64,000 nucleotides of DNA from Adineta ricciae (taxonomy: Eukaryota; Rotifera; Eurotatoria; Adinetida; Adinetidae): NCBI GenBank assembly GCA_905250025.1, contig CAJNOJ010000370.1, positions 26,903 to 90,902 of the forward strand, read 5' to 3'. The notes below the pieces were generated by a model, which saw only the letters and a program-made list of their open reading frames with translations, did not search any database and had not been told where the DNA came from. Positions 53,755 to 64,000 of this stretch are shown in pieces. The position numbers and the translations under genes are program-made. Within the stretch, counting starts at the first letter, position 1; each line of letters starts with the position of its first letter.

Positions 53755-55495
53755 ATGAAACGGTCCAACGCTTTTAACAAAACTAACCGGGGTGTGTTTG
53801 AATCTCAATCTAAACGTATCCGAACAACTACAACGTTAAGAGATAAGGAGAATGACGTTTCTATGATCAATACTAATGTTCCTGTTCCTAATTGTGACAA
53901 GTCTACCAGACTCGATCAGATCGAAAAGAAATTATCAAATAACAATGTTCTGCGCGAAAGTCAATCCGCTACGACAGCAAACGCACGGTCTGAATCAACT
54001 ATTTCATTTGCACCACCATCAACAGCTTCGGCAAACACAGATACATCAATTTCGACAAGTAATAGTGGGAAATCTTAATTGAACACAAATGAACCGTTGT
54101 CTTTTGTTACAGATAATCGTAATGTGGAAACTAGCGGTGAAAACAGCATCGCCACTCGATCAGCAATCAGTTCATGCTCGCAGTGAGTGATTGTTAGTAA
54201 TAGACTAATATACTACTCTCATTTATAGACCAATTGTATCACGGTCAACAAGTCACAAACCTCAAAAGGAAAAGCAGCAGAGGTAAAAAAATTAGTGAAA
54301 ATAAACTCTTCCCACGCGAGGACCCTATAACACTTTTCTTTATTTATGAATAGTTTCACGCAAGCTTCAAACCCAAATCGACTTTCTCGATTATTTGAAC
54401 CATCTTTGTTGAATAACTCAAGCACATCTACGAGTAGCAACAATTCTCACTCTGCGCACATCGAAGGTTCATTGGAATTTCGTGAGCTAAGGAGACTCTA
54501 CAATAAGGAGAAGAGTATGGCCGACGAATGGCGGAAAGATTATGGAATATTGAAAGGTCAAATGGCTACCTTGAAAGCAACTACTATTCGTACGTAGAAA
54601 GTTTTCTAAGCTTCAGTTAGTCACAGAGTGCATGTCTCACAGAATCCGATGAGATCCATCGTTGCTCTACAGATATTTTTCCAGATGAGGTCCATGCAAG
54701 AAGCCTTTTCACTCGAATATTATTCTAAAGAGACTGAATCCTTTCGTACTTGTCATGACAATGAGTGTAATGAATCTTTCCATCATCTTCTTTCAGTAGT
54801 TATTAACTTTTATTTTTTATGCACTCTTTTCAATTTAGCACGGCCAACGGCAGAAGTGTTAGAATGGCTAAGCGAATTATTCGACATCATTAGTAGCAAC
54901 GGAGTGTTTGTTGGCGATGGGAGATCTTTGGAACAAATAGGGCATGAGTTGGGAATCGACACAACTAGTCTTGCTACCATTTCTGCTCGAACACCTCAAA
55001 AATCTGCGTTAAAAATCTTTCGTCTGTTGTATCCAACAGTTGGCAGTAGAGCAAATTGCGGATCAATATCGGCTGTTCCTCAAGAACAATTGGAGAACAT
55101 TTACGGTGATTTTCATATTGTGTCCTGGATCATAAGTATCTTTTTTTCTTTCAGCTTACGTACGCACACTACATAAAAGCTTGAGCTTCAGTATGAGTGA
55201 TTTACGGAAAGCCATAGGCACTTCTATACGAACTGCCACAGCCGACATACGCCGAATGCATCTCCGTGGACAACAACAACTCAATGACTTCTCGAATGAC
55301 CTTGGTTTTGATTCGAACGTTACGGGTGATTCAGCGCGAGATGTCTATAGCGATATGGATGAAAATGGACCAGATGACCAAGAAAGTGATGAAGAGAATG
55401 AATCCGGCGATGACAATGAAGATTCCGATGATGAGTTCGATCGGCAAGCTAATGCACGTCGTCTGGTAATGGATGATGAAGATGAGGAAGATTAA
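53755..55495 (+). CDS. Transposon accessory protein, coiled coil plus BEN-like domain
   Basis: Exons 53755-54182, 54229-54282, 54354-54589, 54839-55105 and 55155-55495; phases fit. One TAA at 54076 interrupts exon 1, with an open frame on both sides, so the copy may be inactive or the base wrong. N-terminal basic Ser/Thr-rich region; helical segment ELRRLYNKEKSMADEWRKDY; then a ~100-residue domain from AEVLEWLSELFDIISSNGVF through ALKIFRLLYPTVGSR to RTATADIRRM, resembling a BEN-type DNA-binding fold; acidic tail (DDQESDEENESGDDNED). In plant CACTA elements a TnpA protein binds subterminal repeats; this protein is a candidate functional equivalent. The BEN label is tentative. Confidence 0.6.
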
Positions 55496-55920
55496 GAACA
55501 TTTACCTGGAGTGAAGTTCGTTGTTCTTAAAAAGAATAAACTTTTTTCAAATGCGCAATGTCGATGTACTCCGCGAATCTTCAACTTCTTCTACTCAATC
55601 CGCTACGTTGTCGTATTCATTTTCTTATTCTGCATTTCGTGAATTTTTCCGTTGGTTGATTTTCTTCTGATTAAAGTTGTTTCTTCTTCTTCACTATTTG
55701 TTAAATTTCTAATCAAGTGTGTCCTCTCAAATTCTGTCACCATGCTCACGTCAGATACAATTTTTTTTAAACAAACACTTTGACTGAGAAAATGAGTGTA
55801 AAAAGAGTTAATATCGAATAAAATTTTGCTCTTAAGAAGATTAACAATAAGACACGATTTCAGATCAATCAGTTGTGATTAGTATAATCTAACGATTCGT
55901 ACATCTTTCAGAAACTTCCA

Positions 55921-58900
55921 TCGAGATTTCCTTTGATAATTGAAAAAAGACAGAAAAATAGGCGAACATATTTGCTTACGTTTATAGACATGTATTATGA
56001 TAATGAGTGTCCACTACGTCCTACCAAGGCTGTTGCTCGACGATTACGAGCTGCTAATGAACGCCTCGCTCGAAATGAACTACTGTCCTCAATTTCTCCT
56101 ACTCATTCACATGATATTGAGTAAGTACATCAATATTTATTCATATTTTAATAAATTTGTTTAAAAACAGGATGAATCAAACCTACGATGATCAACCAGG
56201 TGATATAAACGATCAAGCAGATGATGGTATGATGACAGACGAAAATGAAGAACAAATAAAAATGGATTCAATAATACGCGATGATATTACTGATGGTGTA
56301 TTAGCTGATGATCCATATGTGAATGACATCGATGAAGACAATAACGATGCAGATGGTGAATTCGTTAGTAGTGTGTTTGAGCATACAAAAGGTAAACTCA
56401 ATCTCGATAATAACAAGTCTTCTTCGCCTAGTGTCGAAGAAATCTCGGTCGCTATTGTTCTTTTACGCCATAGACACAATCTGTCGAAATCGTGTGTGAA
56501 TGACTTGTGCTGTTTTTTGCGTTTCCTCGGTATTAAAAACGTTCCTAAGAATTTTCGTTCTATTGAAAAATATCTTGAACAAAAACAAGAGAATGTACTA
56601 CAAAGTACAACCTTTTCCGTATGTTCCAAATGCGGCAATAAAGGAATGAATTCATCAAAATGTGAGAGCAATGACTGCAACTTCAAAACTGGTTTTTCTT
56701 CTGCTCCAACTACCTTATGTACATTTCGACTCTTACCGCAAATAATATCGATTCTTGAACGCCACTCTCTTTTACCAGAATCCAACGGAGGATGTGGTTC
56801 TGGAATACGTGATGTTCAAGAAGGTGCAGTTCATCGGAATATCGTATTAAAAGAACGACTGACAGATCCGAACAAGCAAATAATCTCCTTTCTTGTCAAT
56901 AGTGATGGTATCGTCATAAAGAAATTTAAAAAATCCATTTGGATAACATCGATGGTGATAAATGAGTTACCTCGAAAAATACGGTTCAATAATGATAACA
57001 TTATTATTTGTTCGATATCAATGGGAAGTAACAAACCCAAGAAGGCTGAATTTCAGAAGTTTATTTCTGAATGGGTTGATGAGCTGAAGCAACTCGAACT
57101 GGGTTTTTATATTTGTCCACCGAATTACAATGAAACTTTCGTAAAAGTACATGCGTTTCTAATCGCAGCAGCACTCGACAAGCCTGCACAAGCTTTATTG
57201 GCAAACATGAACGATCCTACTGGTTATTACAGTTGTGTTCGTTGTACTATTCGAGGTAGTATGTTACACATTTTGCAGCTTATGATTTCGAAATCATAGA
57301 GCTTAGATTAGACTCAGTTAACAGATGGATGTCATCTCGAATTTGAGTTGGAAGTTATTGAACGAAAAAGGAATGTATTCTTTTCATTGAACTTTATTTA
57401 CAAATGATCGAGTTGTAAGCTCTTGACTTGCATAAGAAATTTTGTCGTGAGTCGTGATACTACTGACGGTTACAGTTGCACTGCTCAGCTGGTCTGACCT
57501 TTGAATCATATTCACTGAAACGTTTGTGTTTTCTGACTGTAATAGACCAACAAAAACATTGGATGCTTTTACACCAATGTTTTCATTTAATTCTCAGTTA
57601 CTGAAAGAGAGAATATATGTCAAGTCTGTTGATTGCATCGGTCTTCGATGATTAATAATAGAATATTTGACGCTAAAAACTATGAGTGGTATTTTTGTAT
57701 CTAAAAGGGCAAAAATAACTTTTAAGAGAAAACGTTACAAGCGTTCCTTGATTTAGGCACGCATATATTTCACTAAATCATTGTTATGATTTGATTTAAG
57801 GAAAAACGGTTCCAAAAGGAAAAGGCAGTACTCGAGTGTTTATCAGGGATAAAGAAAACAAAATCGAAGATCGAAATAATGATCTATATGATAGGAATAT
57901 TTTGAATATATCACGCGTGAGTAAAGTTACATGGTCATGTGAGAAAAAATTTCATCGTGTTTTTTTTCAGAGAAAACTACCATTGAAGAAGGACACTGTA
58001 GATCTTGCTTATGGTCAGCGCGGTCCATGTATTTTGCGCGATTTGACATATTTTGACGTTGGTCAATCACTCACTTCTGACTCTCTTCATAATGTGTATT
58101 CGGGAACGTTTGTAAGAGATGCTTTTAAAAGATATTTGTAACTCAACTATTGTCCTATTATATTACAGAAACGTTTGTTAGAAATATGGTTTACAACTGC
58201 TAACAAATCTTATTCAATAAAGAAGAGTTTAAATTTAATTGAAGGCAAACTCGACTCAATGCAGTATCCCACCACCACTTATCATCTACCTTCTCAATTA
58301 CGACATTTTCAAACTTTCAAAGGAAATGAATTTCGTCTGGTGTTACTATTCGGCTATCAGTAAGTTCAATGATCTCTTTCAGTAATTCGTTTAGTTTCTC
58401 TGACAAACTGAATAATAATTGACATCACTATGTTAGTGAAAAAGCAGCATTAATTAAATAAAATATTTTGACGATACATTTCTAAAATGAATTTCAAGTG
58501 AAAAGACATGCGAAGAAGCATCTCATTTTATTAACCGATGAGAAATTGAAGGAATAATCTTGAACAACTGTATTATTCATGAAAGAGATAGCTGTTGTTA
58601 GATGGTCGGAAAACACGAATATAGGAATTAATTTTTTATTTAGGTATTTTCAACCGTTTCTTCCTGCTCCCCATTATCAACACTTGAAACTTCTGGCGTT
58701 TGCAATGGCTTTATCAGAATCATCCGTAATTTTTGATGACACAATCACTACGATCAAAGATTTACTAGATGAATTCGATCGTTCGTTTTCATCATTATAC
58801 TTAGTGAGTACTCATATACGTATAAATTTGTGAAACTTGGATATAATTTATTTCTATGCTTATCTGTCGACAAGTAATTTGACATTCGTCATAAATTCGT

Positions 58901-60501
58901 TTTCAAATTTGAATACTGAACTTCATTCAAGACATTCTGACATGTAACTTCGCGTTTTCTCTATTGTGTATACGTAGTCAATTCTTTTTTCCGTATGCTG
59001 ACGAGCTTTGGAGGAAATATGTGCCGTCAGAACGCACAAGATCATGCATTATCTGACATTGCACGAGGAAACTAAGAGAGAACAAATAGATTTATAGGCC
59101 TATTCATTCTGTATTACGTGTCGTTTTTGAACAGCGGGATACTATTACAGATTATTATTTAGGTACTTATTCTACTCATCGACACAATTTTTAGTGTATT
59201 TCCATTAGCAAGACTTTATAGTTAACTTAATACACTGAAGAGTCTATTAAATACTCGAGTTTTTTTGAGCGATGACAACACTTTTCCACCTCATTATTTA
59301 TACAAGAAGTTCTGTGCGAAAAGGTTTTGAGTCGAAGTCTATATAACAACTTGAATGGTTACCAAAAGCGATATCTTCTTCGAATCAACCTATGAAGATC
59401 TGAAGCTGCTTTCAAGAAGATACAGATTGTACTTTTTGAGTAGACATATGACATAAAAAGTAGCTATTTAAGTCTTACTATAAAGGATTCTTTTGGCATA
59501 CTTTTATGACAAAGAAGACAAAATTTTACCATTATAACGATCGATTTCTTACATATTTTCACATGATTCTTTCCGAAAATACTAGTCACACTTTGATACA
59601 TGAGTAAAAGCACATCGTCGGCAGTCAAAGTTTGACTCGCTTTTTCTAAGAATTCTGTTTTCAAGGAAAACACAATGACATCTGTCATACATTCCATGGT
59701 GCACGTACATCAATCACTAAGAGACTTTGGCCCAATGCAGAATTTTTCAACTTTCAATTTTGAGAGCGCGATTGGTCTGTATCAAAACTATTGACAGGAT
59801 CATTTCAGTCTGAAGAACGCTTAATATTTTATTCCACAGGTTCAATTATTCAATCGATAAATGGACCCAATCTAATTATCTCAGAACTAACCAATAATAT
59901 AAATATTGTCCAAAGTGCAACTAAAGAATTGAATAATATTAACTTTAACCGATCGTTAAAGTTATTTGTACTTCGTATTTTTTCCACCAAACGTCAAGCA
60001 TTACCAAGTGAAAAATCCTTGGATGAAAACTTTTCTATGCGTTTTGCCAGAAAGCTTGATTTATTGAACAATGACATTCTTGTGAATTATTTACAGAACA
60101 GCTCGATTTCATTCAAAAATGTTACTATCTATCAAACATTCTGGAAAAACAACATTCAATTTTCAACATATGATCTTCTTTCAACGACGAAAAATTCTGA
60201 CTCTTGTGTATTGTTTAAACACCACCAACGTGAATTAAATTGTGGTTTTATTTTTGCGATTATTCGCGAATCAGGCGATGCTTGTCGACTAATTATCCAT
60301 ACAGTGGACATTTCCAATCAAGACACTCTCAAATTAAAAAACAAATGGATAATCAATCCGTTCATATTCTGGGGGAAGTTGACAAATCCACATCGTTTGG
60401 TCACTATTGATGGACAAGATATCATACTTAAATTGGCATTTAACAAAATTGGTGACGTTTTTCATTTCTTTCGTTATCCTAACACTGTGGAAAGTACATG
60501 A
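55921..60501 (+). CDS. EnSpm/CACTA-type (tnp2-like) transposase, one frameshift
   Basis: Exons about 55921-56120, 56171-57255, 57801-57916, 57971-58111, 58169-58359, 58644-58803 and 59666-60501. After an acidic leader come a Cys cluster (CSKCGNKGMNSSKC), the catalytic core start SFLVNSDGIVI (first Asp), the ICSISMGSNKPKK strand, VHAFLIAAALDKPAQALLAN, a CVRC knuckle, DSLHNVYSGTFKRLLEIW, then SLRDFGPMQNFSTFNFESAI and a C-terminal ~200-residue region typical of animal EnSpm transposases (CVLFKHHQRELNCGF). A one-base loss near 59774 shifts the frame after FESAIG; the next frame resumes with SVSKLLTGSFQSEERL. Introns of 540 bp (57256-57800) and 862 bp (58804-59665) are long for this genome. The start is uncertain; the first ATG in frame is about 55990. 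Confidence 0.8.
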
Positions 60502-61419
60502 AATGAATATTCTTCTACGTAGTATGGTGACAATCTATTAGGTCATCTTTTGGCTATATTAACATATCATTTTTGAAATAAAAGAACACTATTGCATTTA
60601 CAGATAAAATAAAAGTTTGAAATTTGGTGTGAAGTTTATATCAACGTTGGTCTTAAACGCCAATTATCTGTATAATAACTCAAACCTGAGCAGAATATGC
60701 CATTCGTCTTTTTACGGGGGAAATTATTGCTGAAATAATTACAGATAGTTAATCTAGAATGTGTGTTAAAAAATGAACGCAAGTAATCAGGAATAACAGA
60801 ACTATTTTATATGTTTACACGATTTGAGAAACATAAATAAGAGAAAATATCTGCGTTTAACCGGCCACAACGGTAATGTTATGTTGTTAGTCATGTGACA
60901 TTTTTCTTATACGCTTGAACGCTCGAACATCAAGTATTCCGGTAGGTATGCACGCATGTTTTTAACAGAATCTAATATTCTGCAGATATAAGTCAAGCGG
61001 AAAATGCACGATGTTTGTACATACAAATTTAATTTACAAAAACACATAATGTTTTTACTTTTTCATCGTTGGCACGCTGAAATTTTCTAGAAAAGTATGA
61101 GAAAAAATTTATGAAAGATAATAAGCATAAAATATTGATTATTAATCGTAAACACGACCATTATTTATGGCAGAATATTCAACATCTATAACTATAGGAT
61201 TAAACGCAAAATATCTCAGATTTCTGCACGTTTATAAGCTTTTGTAGAAAAGTAAACGATTAAACGACACAACGGAGTACTTTCTTCTAGTAAACACGTT
61301 TGTTTATCATACTTGAGGAAATTTCAAGCGTGTTCACAATCAGAAAGGAAGTTTCTTTGTGTTTACATGTCCATTTTATTCTGCACGCATGTAAACACTA
61401 CAAAAGGAATCTTTTCCTG
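60502..61419. other. Transposon right subterminal region
   Basis: Non-coding. From about 60900 the words cgtttaaccgg, ttaaacgc, gtaaacacg, gtgtttacatg and gcatgtaaacac become frequent towards the right end, mirroring the left end. Confidence 0.5.
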
Positions 61420-61457
61420 CGTTTACACGCGTTTTTCCGAAACCTTGACTGCTTGGG
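61420..61457. repeat. Right terminal inverted repeat of the transposon
   Basis: CGTTTACACGCGTTTTT, CCGAAAC, CTTGACTGCTTGGG; the reverse complement matches the left end at 34 of 38 positions. Confidence 0.88.
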
Positions 61458-62060
61458 CAACAGTTACATCGCGGCATGTATGGAAGGTAAGTGACATATA
61501 TATGCTACAAACACTATTACTAATATTACCACGTCTTCTTCTTCAATAGATACATTGATGATATATTTATGACAACAGATCAAAGCATCGAAGAGATGAA
61601 TATTCAACTGGAGAAAGCAAACAACAAGGACATTAACATAAAAATTTCAACATCCATCAATACGTCAGTTCATTTCCTTGATGTTACAGTTATCAATGAA
61701 AGTGGACACTTACGCACATCTATTTATCATAAGCCAACAACGGAACCATATGTGTTACCATATACGTCTGATCATCCACGCCATATATATCGCAACATTC
61801 CATATGCAGCATTGTTACGTGCTGCTCGTATTTGTTCAAATGTCGAAGATTTCCACTCGGAATGTATACGAATAGATATGTCATTATTATTAAACAAATA
61901 TCCAGCAGCTTTTATTACCGAACAATTTCAACGTTTCTTTCACTTGAACGATGCAATATCTGTATCATCACAATTGAACAAAGATGCTTACCAACGTCTA
62001 CATAAGATATCATTGCACCAATCAACACGTCGTGAAAAGAAATTAAGAGAGGGTCCATGA
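61458..62060 (+). mobile_element. Penelope-like reverse transcriptase fragment with intron
   Basis: Exon piece 61458-61486 (HRGMYG/R) joins across a 63-bp GT-AG intron (61487-61549) to 61550-62060, giving MYGRYIDDIFMTTD with the YxDD catalytic motif, then SVHFLDVTVINESGHL, TSIYHKPTTEPYVLPYTSDH, IPYAALLRAARICSN and a thumb-like C-terminus. The order (YIDD, FLDV, YHKPTTEP, RAARICS) is typical of Penelope-like RTs known from bdelloids. The 5' two-thirds of the RT is absent, replaced by the transposon end. The retained intron inside the RT core fits the intron-bearing Athena-type Penelope elements of bdelloids. No GIY-YIG domain follows. Confidence 0.75.
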
Positions 62061-63435
62061 GTCCATCGAGTATCGTTCTATATACCGAGGCACTCGTCAA
62101 AATTTTGTTTTGCGATTTGACAATCTCATTCCGTACAGCATCATTAGAAACTCTTAAATCCAAATTTTTAGCGCATTTGGTCGAACCAGTGAAGAGCTAG
62201 CTTAATTTTACTGTTGAAGACTCGAAAATGTACTTCCCAATTTGACTCAAAATTCTGTCCAATAGTTTGAGGCTTGTTTCGATAGGAAGAACTTATTGAA
62301 ATTCTTAGTGTGACGCATCAAAAGATGCAGCGTTGAAAGCTGAACAAAACTGCATATTTGGATCTTCTTTTTCTATTGGCTCAAAAAAAAATTTTCAGTC
62401 AACATTGCTGAAGAGAGGCCATTTTTCGAGCAAAATAAAGTCGACTGTTTTTCACTGTATCAACTGTCATTCAGTCAAAATATGAATCCCCAAGCTGAAT
62501 TTTTGATATGTTGTACATTTGATTCTCCTCTACAAAATGGTGTAAAAACAGCTGAAAAAAAATGGTATGCTTGGGGTGAAAAACGACTCACAATGTTGGT
62601 GAAATATTGCGAACTTTCACGAAATTCATTAACATTTTTATTTTTCCTGCAGAAAAACTGACCTAGTACTGCACGAGAAATTATGTGGAATATTATACTG
62701 AAGAACATATCTTTTCCCAGCGTGCATATACGTCTTGGACAAGGGAAGTTAATTATGTNCACCATTGGACTCAGAATTAAATTCTGCATCGAATACACTC
62801 GGTTTTATCGACCGGAATTCGTTTTCAGAAAATCCTTAGTTTGATGGTGCTAGCTCGATGGTGCTAGCTTCACACCGATGGAATCGGCTGATCTACCTTA
62901 ACCATCAACGTTTAGATCGATTGGACAAAGCGAAAGAGAGAACTCTCTCTAAAAAAGAGAAATTTTAATTTTCGATTTTTCCTTCCTTCTTCAGCAGGCA
63001 TCATGTACAATGCCGATATTGGCGAACGTGATTTAGTGCATTCAAAAATCGATTTTTGAAATAAAATATAGATATTTAGAAGCGGGATGAGTTGATTTAT
63101 TGTTGTGATCAAGAGTTAGATCGCTGTGAAAATAAGAAGATTTTTGAGAAATGTTTAATACGTATTGCAAGTATGATGTTTTCGGGATGTTTTTCGCGCA
63201 TGCATTTATTGAGTTTGTTTCTAATACTGGTTATAAGATGATGGGAAATTGGCAAAGTTTGAATTGAAGAAGTAGAAAGCGTATAAATGGGAGAATACGA
63301 AATGAGTGAAAGAAATTTTCGAAGTAGGAATGAAGGAAAAAGTGAAAAAGAAAAGTGGATAGTCTGATATAATTCAAAGTTTTTTGTGTAATGATCTTTT
63401 CTTCTTTGCAGTTGAATCGGTTCGGGCTGCGTTGA
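62061..63435. other. AT-rich stretch with N, no gene supported
   Basis: Contains the N at 62759 and a short direct repeat gatggtgctagct at about 62842 and 62857. A minus-strand open frame at 62475-62798 crosses the N and has no recognisable domain. Confidence 0.4.
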
Positions 63436-63867
63436 TTATGGGAGACTGGGCGGTGTCGGCGTCATGATGGCCAGTGGGGATTGAGTTGTACCTATTTTGT
63501 TGCCAATAATTTTTGCCAGTTCAATAAGTTGATTTCGATCTGTGCTGTTCGTTTTGCGATTGCAATAGAATAGAAAAGCACAGTATAAAAATGCAATCGA
63601 TCCAAGGATGATTGCAAGAACAACCATGTACAGAATCCAATTTTGTTGCATGTGTTTGAACCAGACTACTGGTGCGGTTAATAAATCACCGCCACTCTCG
63701 ATTATCTTGCTTACAGTTTTACCAGCACTGTTCATCACTGCTTGAACTGGTGTGTTGTTGGCTTTGGCTGCACTATCCATAATATTGAACTTTACATCGG
63801 AAGCATCACCTGAAATACTCATGCTATACGTGTTCTTGGACTGGGAATTGCCGACGATAAATGCCAT
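63436..63867 (-). CDS. Small single-pass membrane protein
   Basis: Single exon, 143 residues. A polar N-terminal ~75 residues (no signal peptide; MAFIVGNSQSKNTYSMSI start) leads to an amphipathic segment (VVWFKHMQQNW) and one strong transmembrane helix (ILYMVVLAIILGSIAFLYC), then a basic juxtamembrane patch (CNRK) and a Pro/Thr-rich tail. The layout (soluble ectodomain stub, one helix, short basic tail) is also seen in the C-terminal ends of envelope-type proteins of retroelements, but there is no sequence evidence for that here. An upstream AT-rich TATA-like region (tataagagaa/aataaaaaat) fits an independent promoter. Confidence 0.5.
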   Translation of the reverse strand: MAFIVGNSQSKNTYSMSISGDASDVKFNIMDSAAKANNTPVQAVMNSAGKTVSKIIESGGDLLTAPVVWFKHMQQNWILYMVVLAIILGSIAFLYCAFLFYCNRKTNSTDRNQLIELAKIIGNKIGTTQSPLAIMTPTPPSLP

Positions 63868-64000
63868 ATTTGTGAGAAGATAGTGTAATTGAATTTTGTA
63901 TGTGAATGTTCGAATGTGATATTTTTTATTATAAGAGAAATTGTGTTATACTTTTATATGGAAGTTGAAAAAAGAAAGATAAGAGAACACATCTTTCTAA
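63868..64000. other. Right edge, upstream side of the membrane gene
   Basis: AT-rich, A/T runs compatible with a minus-strand promoter; nothing further seen before the window ends. Confidence 0.35.

Larger units (their letters stand above)
51199..61457 (+). mobile_element. EnSpm/CACTA-like DNA transposon, 10.3 kb, both ends present
   Basis: Terminal inverted repeats 51199-51236 and 61420-61457 match at 34 of 38 positions: both start CCCAAGCAGTCAAG and share AAAACGCGTGTAAACG. Words of the type GTGTAAACG or GTGTTTACA recur inside both ends (for example near 61149, 61293, 61361 and 61390), as subterminal repeats do in CACTA elements. Between them lie two plus-strand genes: an accessory coiled-coil/BEN-like protein and a tnp2-type transposase. 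Flanking triplets are GAA (left) and CAA (right), so a clean 3-bp target duplication is not seen. The ends do not start with CACTA, so this is a divergent branch. No nested N breaks the element. Confidence 0.85.

Noticed and set aside
59464-59697. Minus-strand frame with a CLLCHK pair
   Set aside because: Overlaps the long transposase intron and the next exon in antisense; no domain match.
63436-63867. Envelope-type protein of a retroelement
   Set aside because: Only the topology (one helix, short basic tail) is suggestive; no fusion or cleavage motif and no neighbouring retroelement genes were seen.

Overview
The window reads as animal nuclear DNA from a bdelloid rotifer (Adineta/Rotaria-like). 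Reasons: AT-rich sequence; genes split by very short GT-AG introns (mostly 45-65 bp); kelch-repeat membrane and secreted proteins; an ADP-ribosyltransferase with the N-terminal domain typical of bdelloid ART proteins; a phage-type (T4 Rnl1-like) RNA ligase; Penelope-like retroelement pieces; and an intronless bacterial-type sugar nucleotidyltransferase/phosphatase/kinase. The species is an inference; no rRNA or tRNA was seen.

Layout. 1-1089: a partial minus-strand gene and a MORN-repeat gene. 1168-6486 and 6610-11866: two near-identical copies of a three-gene block (TMEM272-like membrane protein on -, ADP-ribosyltransferase on +, T4 Rnl1-like RNA ligase on -). 11868-14662: the C-terminal end of a deiodinase-like gene, then a complete 15-exon SLC5-type sodium/solute symporter. 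14.7-19 kb: gene-poor, with hammerhead-like and palindromic motifs, a secreted coiled-coil protein and a TCGAAA repeat field. 19.07-21.08 kb: a decayed DDE-type transposase gene. 21.9-24 kb: a five-exon Cys-rich (Ly6-like) secreted protein and a small secreted protein. 26-27 kb: a Penelope GIY-YIG fragment and a Cys-rich secreted protein. 28-31 kb: a kelch membrane protein whose intron carries a hAT-type MITE with a perfect 8-bp target duplication. 32.7-35.2 kb and 37.8-40.6 kb: two copies of a block holding a multipass membrane gene and a secreted double-psi-barrel (expansin-like) gene; the second copy continues into an unrecognised gene at 41.3-41.9 kb. 43.1-45.2 kb: the trifunctional bacterial-type enzyme. 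45.3-46.8 kb: a secreted kelch protein. 49.3-51.2 kb: an aspartate/glutamate racemase-like gene cut by a stitched-in third copy of the 40.3-41.8 kb block. 51,199-61,457: a 10.3-kb EnSpm/CACTA-like DNA transposon with matching terminal inverted repeats, a coiled-coil/BEN-like accessory gene and a multi-exon tnp2-type transposase. 61.46-62.06 kb: a Penelope-like reverse transcriptase fragment with an internal intron. 63.4-63.9 kb: a small membrane protein.

Nine single N characters (6487, 8066, 11867, 26257, 28743, 35239, 49578, 51040, 62759) break the sequence. Most sit at the ends of duplicated blocks or between overlapping repeats, so several 'duplications' are probably allelic or overlapping contigs laid end to end rather than true tandem copies. 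Copy numbers and gene order across an N should be treated as provisional.
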